From Chitinophaga arvensicola (GTDB taxonomy: Bacteria; Bacteroidota; Bacteroidia; Chitinophagales; Chitinophagaceae), in contig NZ_FOJG01000002.1 of NCBI RefSeq assembly GCF_900110835.1, forward strand, positions 2,322,979 through 2,386,978: a stretch of 64,000 nucleotides of DNA. Reading direction: 5' to 3'. How positions within the stretch are numbered: position 1 is the stretch's first letter; every line of letters begins with the position of its first letter. Below the pieces are notes generated by a model. That model was not told the origin of the DNA. It saw only the letters and a list, made by a program, of their open reading frames with translations, and ran no database searches. A program made the position numbers and the translations under genes. Positions 34,892-41,503 of this stretch are shown here, one piece after another.

Positions 34892-35143
34892 TCAGCATTC
34901 AGGCTTGAGTGATGTGGGATATCTGGTATACAAAAAGAGGCGAGATCTTAATATCGTACCTCTTTGAGGGGTACCAGGATTATAATCTTCGGGAATGTCT
35001 ATATCAAATTCAATGGTGTGGTAAATACGATCGGCTTCAAAATAATCTTTCAATTCTATATATAATTTTTCATACAGGTTGCTATGAAGAACTTCCCGAT
35101 TGATAAAATGCCCAAAGCTAATCTCCTCCGGGAGGACATGCAC
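34892..35143 (-). pseudogene. Small frame or C-terminal remnant of an unknown gene
   Basis: 83 codons with a GTG start; an in-frame stop lies a few codons upstream. The composition is protein-like (LYEKLYIELKDYF, HTIEFDIDIPEDY, TILRSRLFLYTRYP) rather than random, but no start context, signal or family is visible and it sits in AT-rich sequence. It could be a small real gene or the tail of a broken one. Confidence 0.3.
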
Positions 35144-35259
35144 AATCTGTCAGTGAATTTTCCAGGAATAAAACAGCCATTTCTCTCATCAAATGCAGAT
35201 GAATTTTTGATTAATATATGAGGCCAGGATAATAACTACTTCTTAAAGGAAAAAGAGCG

Positions 35260-35309
35260 CGAAAAGTTCACCATAAATAATCCCTAAAAAAGACACATCT
35301 TTGTTATAT
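35260..35309 (+). promoter_or_regulatory. Promoter/operator module, copy 1 (HTH gene)
   Basis: A 15-bp box CGAAAAGTTCACCAT (35260-35274), a 21-bp spacer, and CATCTTTGTTATAT (35296-35309), a near match to the -7 element TAnnTTTG. The same boxes with the same 21-bp spacing recur before the SDR gene. Box 1 probably binds the encoded HTH protein. Confidence 0.6.
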
Positions 35310-35329
35310 TTTATGAAAATAAAAATGGG

Positions 35330-35707
35330 ATGGAAGAACCTAACCAGGACATACTAAAAAGGAGCAAAGAGATTACCGAAAACTATTTTCAGTTTCTTGA
35401 CAAACACATTGCCGATGTTGTTTCGGGTCGTGTTGGCGACTTTATGGAAATCAATCAAATCGCAAGTCAATTATTCATTTCGCATAAGCATCTTTCTGAT
35501 ACAGTACAAAGGGAAACAGGAAATCATCCTTGCCATTTTTATGATTTAAAGATTATAGACCACGCAAAATCAATACTTTCTGAAAGCAATAAATCAGTAG
35601 CAGAAGTTGCAGGAATACTCACTTACGACCCTTCGAACTTCTCTAAATTCTTCAAAAAATTTACAGGGCAAACTCCCGGACAATTCCGGAAAGAAAACAA
35701 AAAATAA
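35330..35707 (+). CDS. AraC-type DNA-binding protein without sensor domain
   Basis: 125 residues made almost only of the AraC/XylS double helix-turn-helix: INQIASQLFISHKHLSDTVQ, then VAEVAGILTYDPSNFSKFFKKF and a GQTPGQFRKENKK tail. The usual N-terminal ligand domain is missing, replaced by about 40 residues of helix, so activity may be set by expression level or a partner. The SDR gene follows 84 bp downstream, behind a second copy of the promoter module found before this gene, suggesting autoregulation plus control of the SDR gene. Confidence 0.88.
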   Translation: MEEPNQDILKRSKEITENYFQFLDKHIADVVSGRVGDFMEINQIASQLFISHKHLSDTVQRETGNHPCHFYDLKIIDHAKSILSESNKSVAEVAGILTYDPSNFSKFFKKFTGQTPGQFRKENKK

Positions 35708-35712
35708 AGTTC

Positions 35713-35762
35713 CGAAAAGTTCACCATGTGCTCAATCGTTTAGTTAGTCATCTTTGTCATAT
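35713..35762 (+). promoter_or_regulatory. Promoter/operator module, copy 2 (SDR gene)
   Basis: CGAAAAGTTCACCAT (35713-35727), a 21-bp spacer of unrelated sequence, then CATCTTTGTCATAT (35749-35762). Identical first box, identical spacing and a one-base difference in the second box relative to copy 1. It starts 6 bp after the HTH stop codon. Confidence 0.6.
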
Positions 35763-35791
35763 CAATTGTAAACATTTAAAAATCAGACAAA

Positions 35792-36547
35792 ATGACTAGA
35801 AACGATTTAAACGGAAAAGTAGTTTTAATTGCAGGAGGCGCAAAAAATTTAGGCGGACTATTAAGCCGTACTTTCGCATCCAAAGGAGCGAAAGTAGTCA
35901 TTCATTATAACAGTGGCAGTACAAAAGCCGATGCTGAAAAAACACTGGCCGACATTATAAACGCCGGTGGAGAAGCATTTTTATTTCAGGCAGACCTCAC
36001 GCAAGTCAAAAATATCACCAAACTATTCGATGCTGCTATCGAAAAATTCGGAGGTGTCGATATCGCGATCAACACCGTGGGGAAAGTATTGAAAAAACCC
36101 TTTGGAAATACCACTGAGGAAGAATACGACAGTATGAGTGATATCAACGCTAAAGTAGCTTATTTCTTTATTCAGGAAGCAGGCAAGAAATTAAATGACA
36201 ACGGTAAAATCAATACGATTGTAACTTCATTACTGGCTGCCTTCACGGGATATTATTCCACCTATGCAGGGGCGAAAGCACCGGTTGAGCATTTTACCCG
36301 TGCAGCTTCCAAAGAATTTGGTACCCGAGGCATTTCAGTAACGGCGGTTGCTCCAGCACCAATGGATACGCCATTCTTCTATGGGCAAGAGAGTGACGAT
36401 GCGGTGGCTTATCACAAGCAGGCGTCTGCTTTGGGCGGTTTGACCAATATCAAAGATATTGCTCCACTCGTAGAATTTTTGGTTACTGATGGATGGTGGA
36501 TTACTGGTCAAACTATTTTTGCGAATGGTGGTTATACCACGAGATAA
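35792..36547 (+). CDS. Short-chain dehydrogenase/reductase
   Basis: 251 residues of the classical SDR type. The cofactor motif is VVLIAGGAKNLGGLLSRTF near residue 10-28 (GGAKNLGG in place of GxxxGIG, with Asn where most have Gly-Ile), the acidic VDIAINTVGKV (NTVG for NNAG), the active-site Tyr-x-x-x-Lys in YSTYAGAKAPVEHF, and the C-terminal TGQTIFANGGYTTR. Predicted NAD(P)H-dependent oxidoreductase of unknown substrate. Its promoter module is shared with the upstream HTH gene. Confidence 0.9.
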   Translation: MTRNDLNGKVVLIAGGAKNLGGLLSRTFASKGAKVVIHYNSGSTKADAEKTLADIINAGGEAFLFQADLTQVKNITKLFDAAIEKFGGVDIAINTVGKVLKKPFGNTTEEEYDSMSDINAKVAYFFIQEAGKKLNDNGKINTIVTSLLAAFTGYYSTYAGAKAPVEHFTRAASKEFGTRGISVTAVAPAPMDTPFFYGQESDDAVAYHKQASALGGLTNIKDIAPLVEFLVTDGWWITGQTIFANGGYTTR

Positions 36548-36678
36548 AGAAATTATACCTGCGGTTAAAATTTTTAATATGTATATCAAACTATTGGGGA
36601 AATAAAATAATTGTGGCGAGCTTTGCAGGAAGAACAACAGGGTCTGTGCAATAGATTATTTACCAGCATTAAGATAAT

Positions 36679-37437
36679 ATGAAAACAAATCTTTTTTTGA
36701 TACTGCTACTTTCTTTATCGATAATTAGTGTTGGACAGAATAATTATCAGAAAAAATTCACCGGACAGATCGAAAAGAAACTCAGCTTCGGCGAAAGTTT
36801 TGTTTATGCAGGAAACGCTGATTACAATATCGATAACCTGTGCGAGGTAGAGACAAATAAGACGATGAATTTAATAGCAGGCAATAATAATGCGCTGATA
36901 TTGCATAATGACTCGTTGTATAGTAGCCGGGAACTAAATTTTACGGAAATATCGAAGAATGAGTTTCTATCCTGCAAAAACAGATATAAAACAAATTGCG
37001 TTTTAGATTCCGGACAATTTATCAGTGGCTCAGGTATTTATGTAATTCACGACTGTAAAGAAATCTGTGAAACTTACCTGGCAGAAAGGAATACAGATAG
37101 AAAAATGTTAATGCCTTCATCCTATGATGCCGGAATATTAAAAATGTTACTTTCTTCATCGTGTGATCAACTATTAGTTTGTTCATCGTATGACGGCCCT
37201 GATTATAGCAACTATTATGAACACAGAGCAGAGATTTTTTTATTCAATGTTTCAACAGGGATAGGATTAAAAGGAATAACGCCCGCTCTTAATTATTACA
37301 CCAACGAATGGTCAATTAATAACCTGATCTGGGTTGACGAAAATACTATAGCACTTGAATTGTATAATGGAACACGGACGGGTAATGGAGAGAATTTAAA
37401 ATTCAGGTATTTCAAGTCAGATTTAAATGCGAAATAG
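36679..37437 (+). CDS. Secreted Cys-rich protein of unknown function
   Basis: 252 residues with a signal peptide (residues 1-20, SIISVGQNN). Seven Cys residues in the mature part (LCEVE, LSCKN, TNCVL, HDCKEICE, SSCDQLLVC) suggest disulfides. There is no family match by eye. Its strand-rich C-terminal part (IFLFNVSTGIGLKG, NNLIWVDENTIALELYNG) might be propeller-like. It is low in GC like its neighbours and ends at the terminator it shares with tRNA-Ser. Confidence 0.6.
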   Translation: MKTNLFLILLLSLSIISVGQNNYQKKFTGQIEKKLSFGESFVYAGNADYNIDNLCEVETNKTMNLIAGNNNALILHNDSLYSSRELNFTEISKNEFLSCKNRYKTNCVLDSGQFISGSGIYVIHDCKEICETYLAERNTDRKMLMPSSYDAGILKMLLSSSCDQLLVCSSYDGPDYSNYYEHRAEIFLFNVSTGIGLKGITPALNYYTNEWSINNLIWVDENTIALELYNGTRTGNGENLKFRYFKSDLNAK

Positions 37438-37469
37438 CAATTAATAAGATGATAAGATGTTTATTTATT

Positions 37470-37504
37470 AAAAACCCCTGATAATAAAATTATCAGGGGT
37501 TTTT
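37470..37504. terminator. Bidirectional terminator shared by the 36679 gene and tRNA-Ser
   Basis: Perfect 16-nt arms (AAAAACCCCTGATAAT and complement) around AAA. It begins 32 bp after the plus-strand stop and ends one base from the tRNA 3' end on the minus strand. Confidence 0.8.
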
Positions 37505-37505
37505 G

Positions 37506-37590
37506 CGGAGAGTCAGGGATTCGAACCCCGGGACCTGTTACAGTCAACAGTTTTCAAGACTGCCGCAATCGACCGCTCTGCCAACTCTCC
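37506..37590 (-). tRNA. tRNA-Ser (anticodon UGA)
   Basis: 85 nt on the minus strand. The acceptor stem is GGAGAGT paired with ACTCTCC, with a G discriminator as in serine tRNAs. The D-arm begins GGCAGAGCGGTCGA, the anticodon loop CTTGAAA gives UGA, a long variable arm follows (typical of Ser/Leu), and the T-arm contains GGTTCGAATCC. CCA is not encoded. Confidence 0.95.
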
Positions 37591-37780
37591 AGGCTGCGAA
37601 AGTATAAAAGGAATTGATTCTAAAAAAATTTGTTTTACTTTTTTTTATAAAAAAAATTCGTTAAGACACCGCCCCCTGGCAGGCATCCGGGGATTGAAAT
37701 AGTTTACGTATAGCCGTTACTGGTAGTTAACCTCCCCGTTTTACCCCTCCGTTTTACACCACTTTTCCGTAAATTTAAAT

Positions 37781-38212
37781 ATGAATGTATTCTTTGAAGG
37801 ACCTGTATTATGGTCACAGATAGACGCCAATATGCACCTGCGTCACTCGGCTTATGCCGATTTCGCCGCACAGGCCAGACTGAGCCTGCTGGAACAGGTA
37901 GGACTTACCGCAGTCCATTTTATGCAGCAGCAGCTCGGGCCCATCCTCTTCCGGGAAGAACTGATCTACCACCGGGAAATAAGCCCGAACGATAAAGTAA
38001 GGGTAACCTGTGAAATGACGAAATGCCGCGCTGATGGCTCCAGATGGTCCATTAAACATGAAATCTTCCGGGGCGACGGTGTAAAATCCGCGACCGTAAT
38101 AGTGGATGGCGCATGGATCGATACAGCTAAACGCAAGCTTACAGGGCTTTCTCCCGAACTCATGGAAAAGTTCAGGGCCATACCCCGTAGTGAAGATTTT
38201 GTAGAAGAATAA
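37781..38212 (+). CDS. Hotdog-fold acyl-CoA thioesterase (4HBT-like)
   Basis: 143 residues of the 4HBT/YbgC type: WSQIDANMHLRHSAYADFAA matches the active-site segment where most members have Asp-x-x-x-x-x-His-Val-Asn-Asn, followed by the hot-dog helix and strands (FREELIYHREISPNDKVRV, WSIKHEIFRGDGVKSATVIV). Predicted to hydrolyse acyl-CoA thioesters in the cytoplasm. It is monocistronic, ends at a hairpin (38213-38238) and has a 9-bp direct repeat (CCGTTTTAC, 13-bp period) just upstream. Confidence 0.85.
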   Translation: MNVFFEGPVLWSQIDANMHLRHSAYADFAAQARLSLLEQVGLTAVHFMQQQLGPILFREELIYHREISPNDKVRVTCEMTKCRADGSRWSIKHEIFRGDGVKSATVIVDGAWIDTAKRKLTGLSPELMEKFRAIPRSEDFVEE

Positions 38213-38238
38213 CCGGCATACCATCACCGGTATGCCGG
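38213..38238. terminator. Hairpin between convergent genes
   Basis: CCGGCATACC and its complement around a 6-nt loop, directly after the thioesterase stop and before the end of the 38250 gene. The 3' flank is only weakly U-rich. Confidence 0.5.
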
Positions 38239-38249
38239 GAATAATGTTG

Positions 38250-38765
38250 TTACCTGGCTGTAAGCGGTTTCGCCTGCCGGTCAGATTCCAGCTCCTTAAT
38301 AAAAGGCAACTGGTGCTGCAGGTACACCCGCGTAGATTGCTCCAGGTAATTGTCCAACTGGAAGAACTGGGCAGCCCTTGTAGCCCCCAGCAACTTGTTG
38401 AACTTCCGGAAATAGCGCATCTGCAAGCGCCCGAATTCCAGGTCATTCGCAATAAATTGCCTGGTTAGAGAGTTCATTTTCTTCTCATCAATGGAAGAAA
38501 ACTCCTCATTGTACATCTTTACCAGGGCAATACGCTCCGATAACCACGGACTTTTTTCCGTTTCATACTCCAGGAAGGCAGATTGAAAGGCCTGTTGCTC
38601 CAGCGGGGAGATCTTTAACGCCTCATTAAGCAATGACTCCTTGTTCTTACCAAAGATCTGGGTGACCAGGTCTTCATCCGGCAAAACAATTGACACTGCG
38701 GTGGTCTGAGCCGTTAACCGCCAGGCCGCACCCAGGATCATCAACAAACAGATAAGCTTTTTCAT
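38250..38765 (-). CDS. Periplasmic helical protein of unknown function
   Basis: 171 residues with a Sec signal peptide (residues 1-20, AAWRLTAQT). The mature part is almost all helix with charged heptad-like patterns (SPLEQQAFQSAFLEYETEK, LNRF-like repeats), resembling the Spy/CpxP-style small helical envelope proteins found in Bacteroidota. No LTxxQ motif is present, so that is only a shape resemblance. Monocistronic. Confidence 0.65.
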   Translation of the reverse strand: MKKLICLLMILGAAWRLTAQTTAVSIVLPDEDLVTQIFGKNKESLLNEALKISPLEQQAFQSAFLEYETEKSPWLSERIALVKMYNEEFSSIDEKKMNSLTRQFIANDLEFGRLQMRYFRKFNKLLGATRAAQFFQLDNYLEQSTRVYLQHQLPFIKELESDRQAKPLTAR

Positions 38766-38954
38766 GCACTGAAAATTTAGGATTAATGGCAGGTTCAGCC
38801 AAAGCCCTATGCAATCAGGGGGTAACGCACACTGCTCGGAGTATGGTGTAGTATAATTAAAGCAGGTGTAGTGCCCACTACATTATGGCAGTGAATCCAC
38901 CGTCTTAAATAAACAATGCTGGCGGAGAAATGGTTGTGATAACAACAAATAAAA

Positions 38955-38994
38955 AAACGGCTGCGGGAAAGTTGCAACTTTCCCGCAGCCGTTT
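38955..38994 (-). terminator. 40-nt perfect palindromic terminator
   Basis: Twenty-nt arms (AAACGGCTGCGGGAAAGTTG and its complement) with no spacer, followed on the minus strand by TTTTATTTG. It lies 22 bp past the stop of the 39017 gene. Confidence 0.75.
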
Positions 38995-39016
38995 ATATCG
39001 ATAATGTGGTGGTAAA

Positions 39017-39283
39017 TCAGTTCATGGATGACTGGTTGGATGCCATAAATGCGTCATATGCTTCTTTTGTCCAATGCTGATAATCTTCCAGATGGATGCC
39101 CAGTCGCTCATCACGCTCTACTTCTTTATATTCCCGGCTATCCCAGTAGCCCTTTGCCAATGAGTCAATATTCTCAGAAACGGCTGCAGGTGCTGTTTCG
39201 TAATCGTCCGGATAACTTTTATAGTTTCCAATTGCCAATTCCTGAATTTCGGTTTTTACTGCGTCCTTGCTTTGCTTTGCCAT
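39017..39283 (-). CDS. Small hydrophilic protein of unknown function
   Basis: 88 residues, acidic and soluble, with Tyr/Asp/Glu-rich stretches (GNYKSYPDDYETAPAAVSEN, HLEDYQHWTKEAYDAFMASN). No signal or membrane segment. No family recognised. It has its own strong terminator and no close partner, so it is a real but uncharacterised gene. Confidence 0.6.
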   Translation of the reverse strand: MAKQSKDAVKTEIQELAIGNYKSYPDDYETAPAAVSENIDSLAKGYWDSREYKEVERDERLGIHLEDYQHWTKEAYDAFMASNQSSMN

Positions 39284-39387
39284 GGTTAAAATTTTTGGTT
39301 CAACTCATAGAAAACAAAAATGGTTCCTGTATGGTGCCAACAGGCACCCTTTTAAGGTTTCCTTAACTTAAAATAATGTTAACGGGA

Positions 39388-39837
39388 TCAGGGCTGTGCG
39401 TAAGTTACAATGTCAATACCCACGCCACTGGGGTCTTTGATAGCAAAGTGCCGGTCGCCCCAGGGCTCATTCCGGATGGCGATCTGAACAGCTATCCCCT
39501 TTGCTTTTATCTCCTCATATACCTTGTCTACATCAGGCACCTCAATGGTGAGGTACATTCCCTGCCCATTGAACGCCGGTCTGAACAACGGCTGCTGCGA
39601 GGCATGTTCCGGCAGCAAAAAGCTAAGCTCGGCCTGCTTATCCGGCGTATGGAGCAAGAGATAAAACTCATTTTCAAACGTAACCCCGAAGCCTAATACT
39701 TCCGTGTAAAACTTTTTACTTTCCGCAATCTTAGCTGTAACGACGCCTGCATTCAATTTCATTTTACCTGGTTTTACGGGTGAATAAATACTGGTTACAA
39801 AAAAAGAAAAAGTAAGCAATAACATGCTCGTTTTCAT
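39388..39837 (-). CDS. Vicinal-oxygen-chelate (glyoxalase/bleomycin-resistance-like) protein
   Basis: About 149 residues from the ATG at 39837, which gives a short hydrophobic leader (MKTSMLLLTFSFFVTSIYS); a cytosolic start at 39762 (MKLNAGVVTAKIAESKKFYT) is also possible. The domain is a single VOC unit: VVTAKIAESKKFYTEVLGF, MYLTIEVPDVDKVYEEIKAKG, and GDRHFAIKDPSGVGIDIVTY. VOC proteins bind a metal and include glyoxalases, dioxygenases and antibiotic-binding proteins. Located after an AraC regulator on the same strand. Confidence 0.8.
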   Translation of the reverse strand: MKTSMLLLTFSFFVTSIYSPVKPGKMKLNAGVVTAKIAESKKFYTEVLGFGVTFENEFYLLLHTPDKQAELSFLLPEHASQQPLFRPAFNGQGMYLTIEVPDVDKVYEEIKAKGIAVQIAIRNEPWGDRHFAIKDPSGVGIDIVTYAQP

Positions 39838-39905
39838 ATGCTTTCCGTTTATAAAAGCAAAATTAAGCCGCGAAAAAGAAGGAAAATTGTAAAAAAGGGA
39901 CAAAC

Positions 39906-40718
39906 TTACTTGTGGAAGACTTTCGCCGGAGTGAGGCCATAAAGCCGCTGAAATTCCCGGATGAAATGGGCCTGGTCGTAATAACCGGCATCCAGGTACG
40001 ACCTGTTTTTCCGGATCCCTTCCCCTGCATGTGTAGATTGAAGCACCTGCTGGAAACGTACCACCTTACTGAATACCTTGGGAGTATCTCCTATATAAAA
40101 GGAAAACAAACGTCTCAATTGCCGGGAACTGATCCCCGGCGGCAATTCCGTCTTTAACGTAATTATTCCGGCAGTCCGCACAATCAGATCTACCGCTTCC
40201 TGTACCCGGTGATCTGCCTCCTTCGCTTTGCTGACTACCTGCATTAAAAATCCATCCAGCAGGGTTTGCAGCCGATGCAGACCCATCCCCTCCCGGAAAT
40301 GATCCGATAACAATCGGGCGGCCACCGGCGCTACATCTGCCAGCGCAGTCACCTGATCCGATAATTCACCGGCATCACTATGAAAAAGCCTCGGGAACAT
40401 ACCCGGCAAAAACCGGATACCCACGTAATCAAAAGGCCCTTCGAGGGGAAATGACGTACAGGCGTCACTGAAACCCATTACAAATGATTCCTGTGGCCGC
40501 TGCCATTCAAAGAAGATATCCATACAGCCATCCGCCACTACGCGATAGTCGAAAGCGTGTGGCATAGGTCTGTCCATTTTAAGTTGCCAGTAACAGAACA
40601 CATATTCCTGTAAACGAGGATCCGGCAGCAATTCACGGTAAACGACCTCCCCCTCCCCTTGCTTCACAAAAGGTTGTACGGGTGTGTACAAAGTGCGTAT
40701 GTGGGAAAAGACAGCCAT
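39906..40718 (-). CDS. AraC-family regulator with DUF6597-type N-terminus
   Basis: 270 residues. The N-terminal sensing domain shows YVFCYWQLKMDRPMP and VVADGCMDIFFEW; the C-terminal part has the HTH pair ending YLDAGYYDQAHFIREFQRLY and GLTPAKVF. It follows the GLPGLI gene by 11 bp and precedes the VOC gene, so the receptor, GLPGLI, AraC and VOC genes may form one transcript. Confidence 0.88.
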   Translation of the reverse strand: MAVFSHIRTLYTPVQPFVKQGEGEVVYRELLPDPRLQEYVFCYWQLKMDRPMPHAFDYRVVADGCMDIFFEWQRPQESFVMGFSDACTSFPLEGPFDYVGIRFLPGMFPRLFHSDAGELSDQVTALADVAPVAARLLSDHFREGMGLHRLQTLLDGFLMQVVSKAKEADHRVQEAVDLIVRTAGIITLKTELPPGISSRQLRRLFSFYIGDTPKVFSKVVRFQQVLQSTHAGEGIRKNRSYLDAGYYDQAHFIREFQRLYGLTPAKVFHK

Positions 40719-40729
40719 TTCTGCTGCAA

Positions 40730-41497
40730 TTATAACATAATCGACTTAATATATGAATTTCCATAACGGCCCCATTTCCCCAGTACTTTTGTTATAGATT
40801 CCCGGATCCCCTTATTGTCCACAGGTTTACCCTTTACCGGCGGCTTTAATGTCTCCGGTTTCACATCATCTACCAATACCTTCGTGGCAAACCAGGTGAT
40901 ATGCTCATGCGGCAAAGCCACTCCCAGGATCATACCGGGCAAGCCACTGAACGACTCCGGACCACCAGGCGTTACAATCGCATCGGTATAAAAGGCCACC
41001 ACATAAATAGAGTCCATGATAACCGCATTGGCCCGCCGGCAATCAAATCCGGCGATCTTTCGGGTTTCATCCGTAATCTTCCAACGGATCTGTCGCATCG
41101 TGTCTTTCACGAGATAATTTTGCTCAAATACCTGCTTCTGGGCAATACTCTGCATACTGTCCAGCCGGGAATACACGATGTTCTTCTCTGCAGGAGCATC
41201 CTGCCAGGGAATCACTTTATTATCGGGATTATCTCTGCCGGGTTTATAAAGCGTGGTGCTATTGGTGAAAGCATAATCAAAATAAGTAACCTGGTACTGC
41301 GACATTCCTTTCTTAATCATCTCTGTCCAGGAGTTCTCTTCCCCTTTATTCAGCTCATCCATACGGGCAAAGGCATTTACCCGCTTTTCATATTCAATAC
41401 GCCCCTGTTGCAAAAACACGGTATGCTGCGCCTTTGCCGGAAAAACAGACAGTATCACGATCACGAATACACTGAGTATTATACAGATGCTTTTCAT
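40730..41497 (-). CDS. GLPGLI-family secreted protein
   Basis: 255 residues with a signal peptide (residues 1-23, VFPAKAQHT). It carries the family signature near residue 190 as SGLPGMILGVALPHEH, with preceding TDETRKIAGFDCRRANAV and YTDAIVTPGGPESF, the usual layout for GLPGLI proteins (TIGR01200). Members are exported and encoded next to TonB-type outer-membrane receptors, as here, where it follows the receptor by 6 bp. No biochemical function is established to my knowledge. Confidence 0.92.
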   Translation of the reverse strand: MKSICIILSVFVIVILSVFPAKAQHTVFLQQGRIEYEKRVNAFARMDELNKGEENSWTEMIKKGMSQYQVTYFDYAFTNSTTLYKPGRDNPDNKVIPWQDAPAEKNIVYSRLDSMQSIAQKQVFEQNYLVKDTMRQIRWKITDETRKIAGFDCRRANAVIMDSIYVVAFYTDAIVTPGGPESFSGLPGMILGVALPHEHITWFATKVLVDDVKPETLKPPVKGKPVDNKGIRESITKVLGKWGRYGNSYIKSIML

Positions 41498-41503
41498 AAT
41501 TGA

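Larger units (their letters stand above)
34685..35329. other. AT-rich 645-bp stretch with one doubtful small frame
   Basis: Low-GC sequence with no convincing gene except the 83-codon frame at 34892-35143. It contains a short tandem repeat of TGATCAATAG near 34842-34866 and ends in the promoter module for the HTH gene (35260-35309). It looks like decayed sequence. Confidence 0.4.

Noticed and set aside
37400..37600. A tRNA-Ser attachment site with a flanking direct repeat for an integrated element
   Set aside because: No second copy of the tRNA 3' sequence and no integrase gene was seen within the window.
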